Under the pieces are notes generated by a model. The model was not told the DNA's origin. It saw only the letters and a program-made list of their open reading frames with translations, and ran no database searches. From NCBI RefSeq assembly GCF_900114375.1, contig NZ_FOSV01000007.1, forward strand, positions 1 to 64,000: DNA of 64,000 nucleotides, in the 5' to 3' direction. Source of the DNA: Methylorubrum salsuginis. GTDB taxonomy: Bacteria > Pseudomonadota > Alphaproteobacteria > Rhizobiales > Beijerinckiaceae. The stretch's first letter is position 1. Every line of letters starts with the position of its first letter. Below, in pieces: positions 30,880 to 39,358 of the stretch. Position numbers and translations under genes: made by a program.

Positions 30880-32562
30880 ATGGACGCCAGGCGCCTCGCC
30901 TCTCACCTGTCGGTTTCCGGCCAGATCGTCCCAGATGCACTCGCGGCAGCGGCCCGGGCGGGCTTTCGCTCCGTGATTTGCAATAGGCCCGACGGCGAGG
31001 GTGGCGATCAGCCGAGCTTTGCCGAGATCGATGCCGCCGCCCGAGCACAGGGACTCGAGGCGCGGTATCTGCCCGTCGTCTCGGGAGCGATATCGGACGC
31101 GGAGGTCGATGCCTTCGCCGAGGCGCTGGCGACCCTGCCCAGGCCGGTGCTCGCTTATTGCCGCACGGGCACCCGCTCCGCGACGCTGTGGGCGCTCAGC
31201 GAGGGAAAAGCCGGCGGCGCGAAGACCGAAATCGCCGCTGCCGCCACTGCTGCAGGCTACGACGTGAGCGGCGCGCTCCGGCGCATTGACGCGAATGGAT
31301 CACCGCCGAGGGAAACGGAGGATCTTTTCCACAGCGTCGTCATCGTCGGAGGCGGGGCGGGCGGCATCGCCGTCGCCGCGAGCCTGAAGGCACGCAAACC
31401 CGATCTCGACATTGCCGTGATCGACCCGGCCGACATCCATTACTACCAGCCCGGGTGGACCATGGTCGGCGGCGGCGTATTCGCCCCCGCAGGCACGGCT
31501 CGGACCATGGCTTCGCTGATCCCCAAGGGCGTGCGCTGGATCAAGGCGGCGGTTGCGGCCTTTGAGCCGGAGCGCAAGGCGGTGATCTTGGAGGGATGTC
31601 GGACGGTTCGCTACGACCGTCTGGTGGTCGCGCCCGGATTGAAGCTCGACTGGGCCGGCATCGAAGGGCTGACCGAGACGCTCGGGCGGAACGGCGTGAC
31701 CTCGAACTACCGCTACGATCTCGCGCCCTATACCTGGGACCTCGTCCGCAACCTTCGCTCCGGCCGGGCCGTGTTCACGCAGCCGCCAATGCCGATCAAA
31801 TGCGCAGGCGCGCCGCAGAAGGCGATGTACCTCTCCGCCGACCATTGGCTGCGCCAGGGACGGCTCAAGGACATCGCGGTCGAACTCTACAATGCCGGCC
31901 CGGTCCTGTTCGGCGTGAAGGAGTACGTCCCGGCGCTGATGGAATACGTCAGACGCTACGAGGCAGGGCTCCACTTCCAGCACACCCTGGTGCGGATCGA
32001 CGGTCCGGCCAAGCGCGCGTGGTTCTCGCGCAAGAGCGAGGACGGCGGCAGCGAGACGGTCGAGCGAGCGTTCGACATGATCCACGTGGTGCCGCCGCAG
32101 CGGGCGCCCGACTTCATCCGCGCCTCGCCACTCGCCGATGGCGCCGGCTGGGTCGAGGTCGATCCGGCGAGCCTGCGCCATGTGCGCCTGCCCGGAATCT
32201 ATGCGCTCGGCGATGCCTGCAACACGCCCAACGCCAAGACCGCCGCCGCCGCGCGCAAGCAGGCACCGGTTGTGGCGCACAACCTGCTCGTCGACATGGG
32301 CCATCTGCGCGGGCCAGAGGTCGCCTACGACGGCTACGGCTCGTGCCCGCTGACGGTGGAGCGGGGCAAAATCCTGCTCGCCGAATTCGGCTACGGCGGC
32401 AAGCTGATGCCGAGCTTCCCTGCATGGTTGATCGACGGCACCAAGCCGAGCCACATGGCGTGGCTCCTGAAGGAGCGGATGCTGCCACCGATCTACTGGA
32501 AGGCGATGCTCAAGGGCCGGGAATGGCTGGCCAAGCCGCAGGCGGTCGATAAGGCCGCCTGA
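30880..32562 (+). CDS. sqr: Type II sulfide:quinone oxidoreductase fused to DUF442 domain
   Basis: The 560-residue protein joins two parts. Residues 1-135 form a beta-lactamase-hydrolase/DUF442 phosphatase-like domain with the loop YCRTGTRS (Cys94). Residues 150-560 are a flavoprotein with the FAD motif VIVGGGAGG (157-162), MPIKCAGAPQK (Cys308), GDACNTPNAKTAAA and GSCPLT (Cys489). Cys308 and Cys489 sit where human SQOR has its redox pair, so this is a type II SQR that oxidises sulfide at the membrane and passes electrons to quinone. It starts at ATG 30880, just after a palindromic operator. Confidence 0.9.
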   Translation: MDARRLASHLSVSGQIVPDALAAAARAGFRSVICNRPDGEGGDQPSFAEIDAAARAQGLEARYLPVVSGAISDAEVDAFAEALATLPRPVLAYCRTGTRSATLWALSEGKAGGAKTEIAAAATAAGYDVSGALRRIDANGSPPRETEDLFHSVVIVGGGAGGIAVAASLKARKPDLDIAVIDPADIHYYQPGWTMVGGGVFAPAGTARTMASLIPKGVRWIKAAVAAFEPERKAVILEGCRTVRYDRLVVAPGLKLDWAGIEGLTETLGRNGVTSNYRYDLAPYTWDLVRNLRSGRAVFTQPPMPIKCAGAPQKAMYLSADHWLRQGRLKDIAVELYNAGPVLFGVKEYVPALMEYVRRYEAGLHFQHTLVRIDGPAKRAWFSRKSEDGGSETVERAFDMIHVVPPQRAPDFIRASPLADGAGWVEVDPASLRHVRLPGIYALGDACNTPNAKTAAAARKQAPVVAHNLLVDMGHLRGPEVAYDGYGSCPLTVERGKILLAEFGYGGKLMPSFPAWLIDGTKPSHMAWLLKERMLPPIYWKAMLKGREWLAKPQAVDKAA

Positions 32563-32565
32563 GCC

Positions 32566-32955
32566 TCATGGCTCGTCTCCGATCTGTCCGAACTGCGCAG
32601 CCTGACCGAATGCCCCCGTCCGGGCGTCGGTAAGGCGTGCCGGGCCGGGCCGGTGGGTGCGACCGGCCACGAGAATATCCTCGACCGCCTCCAACAACGC
32701 GCGCATCCGCGGGTCGCTCAGGCTGTAAAACACGACCTTGTGCTCTCTCCGCGTTGCAACGACCGCCGCGTTGCGCAGCTCACCCAGTTGCTGCGACAGT
32801 GTCGGCTGCCGGATACTTAGGTTTTGCTCAATCTCCGAGACGGAGCACTCGCCTTGCTTCAAAAGTGAGAGGATACGCAGGCGGTTGGGGTTGGCGATCA
32901 GCTTGAGCAGATCGGCGACCCGGTCCGCGGTCGCCTCGTCAGTTGCGGACACCAT
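32566..32955 (-). CDS. ArsR-family repressor
   Basis: This 129-residue winged-helix protein contains LLKLIANPNRLRILSLLKQGE and NLSIRQPTLSQQLGELRNAAVV, typical of ArsR repressors close to BigR. It has one cysteine, Cys37 in GECSVSEIE, and no second cysteine near the C-terminus, so the two-cysteine persulfide switch is incomplete. It overlaps the stop codon of the peroxiredoxin gene (TGATG), so both are expressed together, and converges with the SQR gene. It may bind the ATTCA palindromes near SQR. Confidence 0.85.
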   Translation of the reverse strand: MVSATDEATADRVADLLKLIANPNRLRILSLLKQGECSVSEIEQNLSIRQPTLSQQLGELRNAAVVATRREHKVVFYSLSDPRMRALLEAVEDILVAGRTHRPGPARLTDARTGAFGQAAQFGQIGDEP

Positions 32956-33608
32956 CACAGACTGCCCAAGCGATAGTACCAGTCGGTCCCACAGGCTCCG
33001 ACCTCCTCGCTGGTGGTCGGCGGATTTGCCAATACCGGCTCGTCCGGCTGCCAGCCCTCCGGTGTCGAGACATCGGCCGCGTCGCTCACTTGGAGGGCCT
33101 GGAGCAGCCGCAGGATCTCGGCGACGCTGCGCCCCACAGTCAGTGGATAGGCGATCAGCGCGCGCACGATGCCGGCGGGGTCTATCACGAAGGTGGTCCG
33201 AACCGTGGCGCTCGATAGAGCCCCGGCGGGCAGCATGCCGTAGGCGCGCGCGATTCCCATGGCCGGATCCTCGATGATCGGGAACGGGACTTGGACGCCG
33301 AAGCGCTGCGCGATGCTCTGGGTCCAAGCCAGGTGCGAGGACAGGCTGTCGACGGATAGGGCGAGCAAATCGCAATTCAGTGCTTGGAACTGTGCATGGT
33401 ACTGCGCGAAGGCGACGAATTCGCTGGTGCAGACGGGAGTGAAATCGGCCGGATGCGAAAACAGCAGCAGCCAGCGCCCGCGATAGGATGCGAGTGTGCG
33501 TGGTCCCATCGTGGTTCGAGCGCGGAAATTTGGCGCAGCGTCGCCGATGATCGGCGGGGCGGCGGGTTGAGGCCGGGCGACTTCGGAATCGACTTCGATG
33601 CTCATCAA
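32955..33608 (-). CDS. Prx6-type peroxiredoxin
   Basis: The 217-residue protein has the peroxiredoxin core FSHPADFTPVCTSE with the peroxidatic Cys60, LALSVDSLSSHLAW, PFPIIEDP and the long C-terminal arm of the Prx6 group (GWQPDEPVLANPP, GACGTDWYY). A second cysteine near 208 in the arm could be resolving. It should reduce peroxides or persulfides in the cytosol. The gene is coupled to the ArsR repressor and divergent from the bd oxidase, suggesting coordinated control under sulfide or peroxide stress. Confidence 0.9.
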   Translation of the reverse strand: MMSIEVDSEVARPQPAAPPIIGDAAPNFRARTTMGPRTLASYRGRWLLLFSHPADFTPVCTSEFVAFAQYHAQFQALNCDLLALSVDSLSSHLAWTQSIAQRFGVQVPFPIIEDPAMGIARAYGMLPAGALSSATVRTTFVIDPAGIVRALIAYPLTVGRSVAEILRLLQALQVSDAADVSTPEGWQPDEPVLANPPTTSEEVGACGTDWYYRLGSL

Positions 33609-33664
33609 TGGGTGCTCGTCGCGTGATGCGGGAGAAGCTACGCAAAGGGTCCGAACATTTCAAT

Positions 33665-33681
33665 ATATGTTTTTGCCATAT
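33665..33681. promoter_or_regulatory. ATATG-N7-CATAT palindrome in the peroxiredoxin/cydA divergent gap
   Basis: ATATG (33665-33669) and CATAT (33677-33681) are perfect arms around TTTTTGC in a strongly AT-rich patch that stands out from its GC-rich surroundings. The outer bases TTC and GAA extend the symmetry. A TATAAA element and TTGACA lie just downstream toward cydA. It is likely a shared operator for both directions. Confidence 0.5.
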
Positions 33682-33794
33682 GAAGCATGTTTTTTATAAA
33701 ATGAATTGACAGCGCGGGGGCGCAGGACGAGAACGTGTCCGCTCGGTCTGGGCCAACTGGCTACAGACGTCATGCTAGGCAGAAGGCAGAAGCG

Positions 33795-35219
33795 ATGTCG
33801 GCCGATCTTCTCCCGAGCGCATTGGATCTCGCCCGCGCGCAGTTCGCATTCACGGTCGTGTGGCACTTCCTGTTCCCGGCCTTCACCATCGGACTGGCGA
33901 GCTACCTCGCCGTGCTGGAAGCCTTCTGGCTCGCGACCGACCGGGACGTCTATCTCGACACCTATCGATACTGGCTGAAGATCTTCGCCGTCGCCTTCGC
34001 CATGGGCGTCGTTTCCGGGCTGGTGATGAGCTACCAGTTCGGCACCAACTGGTCGGTCTTCTCCGACCGGACCGCGCCTGTGCTCGGGCCGCTGCTCGGC
34101 TACGAGGTGCTCACTGCCTTCTTCCTCGAAGCGGGCTTCCTCGGCGTGATGCTGTTCGGCCTGGAGCGGGTCGGGCGCCGGCTGCACTTCCTGGCGACCG
34201 GCTTGGTGGCGGGCGGCACGCTGCTCTCGGCCTTCTGGATTCTCTCGGCCAATTCGTGGATGCAGACGCCCGCCGGGCATGTCCTCGATGCGGACGGCCG
34301 CTTCGTGCCCGAGGATTGGTGGGCCGTCATCTTCAACCCGTCCTTCCCCTACCGCTTCGCCCACACCGTCACCGCCGCCTACCTCACCACCGCGATGATC
34401 GTCGGCGCGGTGGGCGCGTGGCATCTCCTGCAGGACCGCGCCAATCCCCGCGCCCGGCTGATGTTCTCCATGGCGATGTGGATGGCGGCGCTCGTCGCCC
34501 CGGTGCAACTCGTGCTCGGCGACCTGCACGGCGGCAACACCTACCATCACCAGCCGGCCAAAGTGGCCGCGATGGAAGGCCATTTCGAGAGCGTGGCCCG
34601 CGCCCCCTCGATCCTGTTCGGCTGGCCGGACGCCCAGGCGCGGGAGACCAAGTACGAGATCGGCATCCCCGGCCTCGCCAGCCTCTACCTCGCCCACGAC
34701 CTCGACGCGAAGGTGACCGGCCTGAACGATCTGCCGCGCGACACGTGGCCGACGAACCTGCCGCTGGTGTTCTGGGCCTTCCGAGTGATGGTCGGCCTCG
34801 GCCTCCTGATGATCGCGCTGGGCGGGCTGTCGCTCTACCTGCGCCGGAAGGGCCGGCTCTACGACGAGCCGTGGCTGCACCGCTTCGCCGTGGCGATGGG
34901 GCCGTCCGGCCTGATCGCCGTGACCGCCGGCTGGGTCGTGACGGAGGCCGGACGACAGCCCTTCACGGTCTACGGCCTGCTGCGCACCGCCGACAGCGTC
35001 TCACCCATCGCCGCGCCGGCCGTCGCGGCCTCGCTCGCGGCCTTCGCGGTGGTCTACTTCGCCGTGTTCGGGGCGGGAATCTGGTACCTGTTCCACCTGT
35101 TCAACCAGGCACCGCGCCCGCACGAGCCCGGCCCATCGGCCGACCAACCGGTTCGCACCGCCGGCATCACCGCCGCGCCGGCTGTCGGGGCCGAACCCCG
35201 CCTGCATCCAGCCGAGTGA
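33795..35219 (+). CDS. cydA: CydA/CioA, cytochrome bd-type quinol oxidase subunit I
   Basis: This 474-residue membrane protein begins ARAQFAFTVVWHFLFPAFTIG and contains GVVSGLVMSYQFGTNW, the haem-ligand regions HRWP-like NSWMQTPAG and MWMAALVAP, and GWVVTEAGRQPFTVYGLLRT. The quinol loop is short, as in cyanide-insensitive oxidases (CIO). It reduces oxygen to water using quinol. Such oxidases resist sulfide, which fits the nearby SQR and peroxiredoxin genes. The ATG at 33795 follows a purine-rich site; an earlier ATG gives a polar extension not found in the family. Confidence 0.93.
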   Translation: MSADLLPSALDLARAQFAFTVVWHFLFPAFTIGLASYLAVLEAFWLATDRDVYLDTYRYWLKIFAVAFAMGVVSGLVMSYQFGTNWSVFSDRTAPVLGPLLGYEVLTAFFLEAGFLGVMLFGLERVGRRLHFLATGLVAGGTLLSAFWILSANSWMQTPAGHVLDADGRFVPEDWWAVIFNPSFPYRFAHTVTAAYLTTAMIVGAVGAWHLLQDRANPRARLMFSMAMWMAALVAPVQLVLGDLHGGNTYHHQPAKVAAMEGHFESVARAPSILFGWPDAQARETKYEIGIPGLASLYLAHDLDAKVTGLNDLPRDTWPTNLPLVFWAFRVMVGLGLLMIALGGLSLYLRRKGRLYDEPWLHRFAVAMGPSGLIAVTAGWVVTEAGRQPFTVYGLLRTADSVSPIAAPAVAASLAAFAVVYFAVFGAGIWYLFHLFNQAPRPHEPGPSADQPVRTAGITAAPAVGAEPRLHPAE

Positions 35220-35232
35220 GGAGAGGCTTGCG

Positions 35233-36243
35233 ATGGAACTCGATCTCACCCTGATCTGGGCGGTCCTGATCGCCACGGCGGTGTTCCTTTACGTCGCCAT
35301 GGACGGGTTCGATCTCGGCCTCGGCATCCTGTTCCCGGCCATCCGGAGCAAGTCCGACCGTGATGTGATGGTCAACTCCGTGGCCCCCGTCTGGGACGGC
35401 AACGAGACCTGGCTCGTGCTCGGCGGCGGTGGATTGTTCGCAGCCTTTCCGCTGGCCTACGCCACCATCCTGCCGGCGCTCTACATGCCGCTCATCCTGA
35501 TGCTGCTCGCTCTGGTGTTCCGCGGCGTCGCCTTCGAGATGCGCTTTCGCGCCGCCACGCCCCGCGGCCAGCTCTGGTGGGACCGCGCGTTTTCCTGGGG
35601 CAGCTTCGTGGCGGCCTTCTGCCAGGGCATCGCGCTCGGCGCTTTCGTCCAGGGCATCCGGGTCGAGGGGCGGGCCTATGCCGGCGGCTGGTGGGACTGG
35701 CTGACGCCGTTCTCCCTGCTCACCGGCATCGCCCTCGTCGTCGGCTACGGGCTGCTCGGTGCTTGCTGGCTGATCTGGAAGACCGGGGGCGAGTTGCAGA
35801 TCCGCGCCTACCGCCTCGCCAAGCCCCTGGGCTTGGCCACCCTCGTCGGCATCGCGGTCGTGTCGGCGACGATGCTCGCCATCAGCGGGCCATTCCGGGA
35901 CCGCTGGCTCAACCTGCCCGGCATGCTGATCGGGGCGCCAGTTCCGATCCTCGTCGGTCTGCTCGCCTGGCGCTTCGCCCATGCACTCGCGCGCCGGGAG
36001 GAACTCTCGCCGTTCCTATGTGCTCTCGGCTTCTTCCTGCTCTCCTATCTCGGTTTCGGCATCAGCATGTGGCCCCACATCGTCCCACCGAGCATTACGA
36101 TCTGGCAAGCCGCGACCCATCCGAAGTCCCAAGCCTTCCTACTCTACGGCGCTGCGATCCTTATCCCCCTGGTGCTGACGTACACGGCCTACGTCTACTG
36201 GCTGTTCCGCGGCAAGGTCACGGCGGGAGCGGGGTATCACTGA
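35233..36243 (+). CDS. cydB: CydB/CioB, cytochrome bd-type quinol oxidase subunit II
   Basis: The 336-residue protein starts MELDLTLIWAVLIATAVFLYVAMDGFDLG, with the conserved core YVAMDGFDLGLG, then SVAPVWDGNETWLVLGGGGLFAAFP (core WDGNETWLVLGG) and FRGVAFEMRFR. These identify subunit II of the bd oxidases. It is 13 bases after cydA and overlaps the next small gene by one base. No CydDC assembly transporter is in the window. Confidence 0.94.
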   Translation: MELDLTLIWAVLIATAVFLYVAMDGFDLGLGILFPAIRSKSDRDVMVNSVAPVWDGNETWLVLGGGGLFAAFPLAYATILPALYMPLILMLLALVFRGVAFEMRFRAATPRGQLWWDRAFSWGSFVAAFCQGIALGAFVQGIRVEGRAYAGGWWDWLTPFSLLTGIALVVGYGLLGACWLIWKTGGELQIRAYRLAKPLGLATLVGIAVVSATMLAISGPFRDRWLNLPGMLIGAPVPILVGLLAWRFAHALARREELSPFLCALGFFLLSYLGFGISMWPHIVPPSITIWQAATHPKSQAFLLYGAAILIPLVLTYTAYVYWLFRGKVTAGAGYH

Positions 36244-36347
36244 TGCGTCGGTTCGGATGGTTTGTCCTGTTCTGGGTGATGAGCGTCGCGAGTTTGACGG
36301 CCGTGGCTCTGCCGCTGCGATGGATGCTCAAATCGATGGGGCGCTAG
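36243..36347 (+). CDS. DUF2474 (CydX-like) small oxidase subunit
   Basis: A 34-residue single-helix protein (MRRFGWFVLFWVMSVASL, then LPLRWMLKSMGR) whose ATG overlaps the cydB stop codon. Its M-R-R-x-G-W-F opening and position match DUF2474, a small subunit of cyanide-insensitive bd oxidases comparable with CydX. It is likely needed for oxidase stability. A further short hydrophobic reading (TRTILAVALGGLLALG) follows at about 36390-36464, but it lacks a good start codon. Confidence 0.8.
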   Translation: MRRFGWFVLFWVMSVASLTAVALPLRWMLKSMGR

Positions 36348-36516
36348 ACCACCGCCCCGGATACGATATCCACGACGATGGTCTTTTCTGACTCGCACGA
36401 TCCTGGCGGTCGCGCTCGGTGGCCTGCTCGCCCTCGGCACGGCCCTCCGCGTCCTCGACCGGTGACGGACGCCAAATCCGCGGCTTGGCCGCCCCGCCTG
36501 ATCGGCGAGCGGGTGT

Positions 36517-36903
36517 TCAGGCAGGATCGACCGATGCCCCCGCCTTGGCCAGGGCGGGGAAACCACCGGCGACATGGGCAACCGGGCCCAGGCTCATGTC
36601 GTTGAGCGTCTTCGCGGCCAGGGCCGAGCGATTTCCGGAGGCACAATAGAGAACCAGGCGCCTGCCGCCGCCGAGCTCGGCCTTGTGGGTCGGGCTTTCC
36701 GGGTCGGCCTGAAACTCCAGAAAGCCACGGGGCACATGGACCGCGCCGGCGATCCTACCGGTCTTGGCCAACTCCTCGCCTTCGCGGACATCGACGAGCA
36801 TCGTGTCGGGCTGGCCGAGGCGGGCGAGCGCTTCCTCGACCGACAAGGTCTCCACCTCGCGGTTGGCTTGCGCCACCAGATCCTTCGCGCCTCTCATGGT
36901 CAT
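36517..36903 (-). CDS. Cytosolic rhodanese-domain protein
   Basis: This 128-residue rhodanese has TMLVDVREGEELAKTGRIAGAVHVPRG and the active loop LYCASGNRSALAA with Cys87, a six-residue loop typical of sulfurtransferases. There is no signal peptide. It starts 11 bases downstream of the MBL gene at 36915, so the pair can move sulfane sulfur from low-molecular persulfides, in the way fused rhodanese-PDO proteins do. A conserved VAHVAGGFPALAKAG closes the domain. Confidence 0.9.
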   Translation of the reverse strand: MTMRGAKDLVAQANREVETLSVEEALARLGQPDTMLVDVREGEELAKTGRIAGAVHVPRGFLEFQADPESPTHKAELGGGRRLVLYCASGNRSALAAKTLNDMSLGPVAHVAGGFPALAKAGASVDPA

Positions 36904-36914
36904 AGCTTCCTCCG

Positions 36915-37784
36915 TCACTCGCCCCAGGCCGTGCCGTCGAGGGCGTCCAGCGGGATCTTCAGGTAACGCCTGCCGTCCGCCTCGGGCTCGGGCAGGCGGC
37001 CGCCTCGGATGTTCACCTGCAGGGAATGCAGGATGAGCTTGGGCATCGGCAGTTCGCGGTCGCGTGCGTCGCGCATGCGGACGAACGCCTCCTCGGTCGG
37101 GGTCTCGACGAGGTGCGGTTTCTCGGCCCGCTGCCGGGCCACCGTGCTCTCCCAGGCCGCCTCGCGCCCGTCCGGGCGGTAATCGTGCCCGGTGAAGAGC
37201 CGGGTCTCGTCCGGCAGGGCCATGATGCGCTGGATGCTGCGCCAGAGCGCATACGCGCTGCCGCCCGGGAAGTCGGCCCGCGCCGAGCCGCTGTCGGGCA
37301 TAAACAGCGTGTCGTGGATGAAGGCGGCGTCGCCGATCCGGTAGGCGATGGAGGCCAGGGTGTGGCCCGGCGTGAACATCACCTCGACGTCGAGGTCGCC
37401 GATCCGGAAGCGCTCGCCGTCGGCGAAGAGCCGGTCCCACTGCGAGCCGTCCGTCCGGAACGTGTCGGGCAGGTCGTAGAGCCCCTTCCAGAGCCGCTGC
37501 ACGTCGACGACCTTCTCGCCGATGGCGGTCGGGACGCCGGTCTTGTCGTGCAGGTAGCCAGCCGCCGAGAAGTGGTCGGCGTGCGGGTGGGTATCGAGGA
37601 TCCACTCCAGTTCGTAGCGCTCGCGCTCGATGTGGGCGAGCAGGGCATCGGCGGAGCGGGTCGCGGTCGCGCCGGACTTCGGGTCGAAGTCGAGCACCGG
37701 ATCGATGATGGCGCAGCTTTTCGTCTCGGGGTCCGTGACGACGTACTGGATGCTGCCGGTCGGCTCGTCATCGAAGCTGGTCAC
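36915..37784 (-). CDS. Second persulfide dioxygenase-like MBL protein
   Basis: The 289-residue protein has IIDPVLDFDPKSGATATRSAD, the metal motif THPHADHFS (histidines 66, 68 and 71 with Asp70), FTPGHTLASIAYRIG, IHDTLFMPDSGSARADFPGG (core DTLFMPDSGSA) and GHDYRPDG. It is related to the protein at 28684 but closer to the Blh/ETHE1 subgroup that keeps FDPKSG. The GTG at 37784 is the first usable start. Upstream the frame continues as ISDQTIEALRGHPIV, which looks like protein but begins with ATT, so a rare ATT start is possible. Confidence 0.85.
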   Translation of the reverse strand: MTSFDDEPTGSIQYVVTDPETKSCAIIDPVLDFDPKSGATATRSADALLAHIERERYELEWILDTHPHADHFSAAGYLHDKTGVPTAIGEKVVDVQRLWKGLYDLPDTFRTDGSQWDRLFADGERFRIGDLDVEVMFTPGHTLASIAYRIGDAAFIHDTLFMPDSGSARADFPGGSAYALWRSIQRIMALPDETRLFTGHDYRPDGREAAWESTVARQRAEKPHLVETPTEEAFVRMRDARDRELPMPKLILHSLQVNIRGGRLPEPEADGRRYLKIPLDALDGTAWGE

Positions 37785-37847
37785 GATGGGATGCCCGCGC
37801 AGGGCTTCGATGGTCTGGTCCGAAATGAAACGCCTCCTCTTTCGGGT

Positions 37848-38381
37848 TCAGGTGATGGAGCCGAGGAGTGGCAGGGCCCCGCGGGCGACGACGTAGAGGC
37901 CGACCAGGATGACGAGGCCGGCGAAGGTAACGGTCAGGGCGCGCTTGCGCAGGGCAGGAGCACCGGGGCGCTCGCCTTGGTCAGGCGCATCTCGGGGTTG
38001 CCGTCACCGCGCCCCTTGCGCAGCATCAGGCCCCCGACCACCAGCATCACGACGCCGAACAGGGCCAGGAGGCTCTAGCCGTCGACCGCCTGCGCGGCGA
38101 CCGAGCCGGCCAGCGCGCCGAGGACGCCGGCGACCGAGAACGCCGCCGCGAATCGCCACTTCACGTTACCGGCCCGCCATTGCGGGACGAGGTTGCCGGC
38201 CGCGCTGACCGACACCGCCAGGGCGCTGGTGCCGATCGCCACATGTGGCGAGGACACGCCGACGACGTAGGTCAGGAGCGGAACCGCGAGGATCGAGCCC
38301 CCCGCCGACGAGACCGAGGATCACGCCGACGGCCCCGCCCGAGCCGGCGGCAAGGCCGGATGTCAGCAGGCCGGGCGTCAT
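37848..38381 (-). pseudogene. Decayed TauE/SafE-family exporter
   Basis: Pieces of one TauE/SafE protein are spread over two frames. LTSGLAAGSGGAVGVILGLVGGG comes from the ATG at 38381, then SSPHVAIGTSALAVSVSAAG and WRAGNVKWRFAAAFSVAG in another frame, an in-frame TAG at about 38078, LLALFGVVMLVVGGLMLRKG, and last KRALTVTFAGLVILVGLYVV after a further shift. The total, about 178 codons, is shorter than the normal 250-260, so an internal part is also lost. The G-run near 38300 is the first frameshift. An intact relative lies at 29890. Sequencing error cannot be excluded for the shifts. Confidence 0.8.
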
Positions 38382-38824
38382 GCGTCGGCTCCCTGGACCG
38401 CCGGCTTCGGGGCTGCCGCCGGGAGAAGGCGAAACGCCAGGATCCCGGCGACCATGGCGGCGACGAAGGTCACCGCTTGCGCCGGTGCCACCGTCAGCAG
38501 GGTGAGCGCCGGCCCGGGGCAAAGGCCGGCAAGGCCCCAGCCGAGACCGAACACCGCGGCGCCGGCGATCAGGCGCGGGTCGAGGTCGCGCCGGGTCGGG
38601 ATCTCAAGCCGGGAGGCGAGCAACGGCCGCCCACGGCGCCGCGCCACGAAATAGCCCGTCGCCGAGACCGCGACGGCGCCTGCCATGACGAAGGAGAGGC
38701 TCGGGTCCCAGCGCCCGGTCACGTTGAGGAAGGCGAGGACCTTGGCCGGATCGGCCATTCCGGAGACGAGGAGGCCAAGGCCGAACAGGAGGCCGACGGC
38801 GAAGGCGGAGACGATCTTGGCCAT
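38378..38824 (-). CDS. YeeE/YedE half-transporter (PmpB-like)
   Basis: This 148-residue membrane protein has four helices and the YeeE half-signature: FAVGLLFGLGLLVSGMADPAKVLAFLN (core LLVSGMADPAKVLAFL) and GWGLAGLCPGPALTLL with its cysteine. It is the second half of a split YeeE transporter, with the first half 3 bases upstream. Such pairs (PmpAB) move a sulfur compound across the inner membrane. Its stop overlaps the start of the decayed TauE gene by four bases. Confidence 0.88.
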   Translation of the reverse strand: MAKIVSAFAVGLLFGLGLLVSGMADPAKVLAFLNVTGRWDPSLSFVMAGAVAVSATGYFVARRRGRPLLASRLEIPTRRDLDPRLIAGAAVFGLGWGLAGLCPGPALTLLTVAPAQAVTFVAAMVAGILAFRLLPAAAPKPAVQGADA

Positions 38825-38827
38825 GGC

Positions 38828-39253
38828 TCAGGCTCCGACGAGATGACGCACGACGAGGACGGTCAGGATGGCGACGGCCATGAAGGTGCCGGTGGCGACC
38901 ACGGAGCGGAGCGAGCCACGGCCGATGCCGCAGACCCCGTGGCCGCTCGTGCAGCCGGCACCGAGGCGCGATCCGAACCCGACCAGCAGGCCGGCGACGA
39001 CGAGCAGCGGGAACGAGGCATCCACCGTCATCGGCGGCAGGCTGCCACCCAGGCCGGCGTAGGCGAACGGCGCCAGGACGAGTCCTGCCACGAAGGCGGC
39101 GCGCCAGCCCGTCTCGCGAGACGGCGGGGTTAGGAGGCCGCCGAGAATGCCGCTGATGCCGGCGATCCGTCCGTTGAGGAGCAGGAACAGGGCGGCGGAG
39201 GTGCCGATCAAGGCACCGCCGGCGAGGGCGCTGACAGGCGTGAAGCCATCCAT
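38828..39253 (-). CDS. YeeE/YedE half-transporter (PmpA-like)
   Basis: The 141-residue membrane protein contains [28 protein letters not shown] (core [13 protein letters not shown]) and [26 protein letters not shown], whose [12 protein letters not shown] loop is the sulfur-handling signature of the first YeeE half. It pairs with the gene at 38378. The 250-base region upstream has an AT-rich patch (about 39320-39360) with CATTA/TAATG and ATGC/GCAT symmetry and is the likely promoter of the whole minus-strand module down to the rhodanese. Confidence 0.9.
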   Translation of the reverse strand: MDGFTPVSALAGGALIGTSAALFLLLNGRIAGISGILGGLLTPPSRETGWRAAFVAGLVLAPFAYAGLGGSLPPMTVDASFPLLVVAGLLVGFGSRLGAGCTSGHGVCGIGRGSLRSVVATGTFMAVAILTVLVVRHLVGA

Positions 39254-39323
39254 GGTGGTCGCTCCCAGGCGGTGGTCCGGGGGATGCCCGGCTGACTGCA
39301 AGGGACGTCCTCCCCTGCCAAGT

Positions 39324-39358
39324 CATTACATTAGATGCCCCTTATTTAGCATTCACTA
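39324..39358. promoter_or_regulatory. AT-rich promoter/operator upstream of the split YeeE pair
   Basis: A locally AT-rich stretch has nested inverted elements: CATTA with TAATG on the outside and ATGC with GCAT inside, around CCCTTATTTA. It lies about 70-105 bases before the 39253 start. The layout suggests an ArsR-type operator over a promoter, but the arms are offset and the site is approximate. Confidence 0.35.

Noticed and set aside
36390-36464. Hydrophobic reading TRTILAVALGGLLALG after the DUF2474 gene
   Set aside because: No ATG, GTG or TTG start in frame with a ribosome site. It could be a lost small gene, but nothing proves translation.
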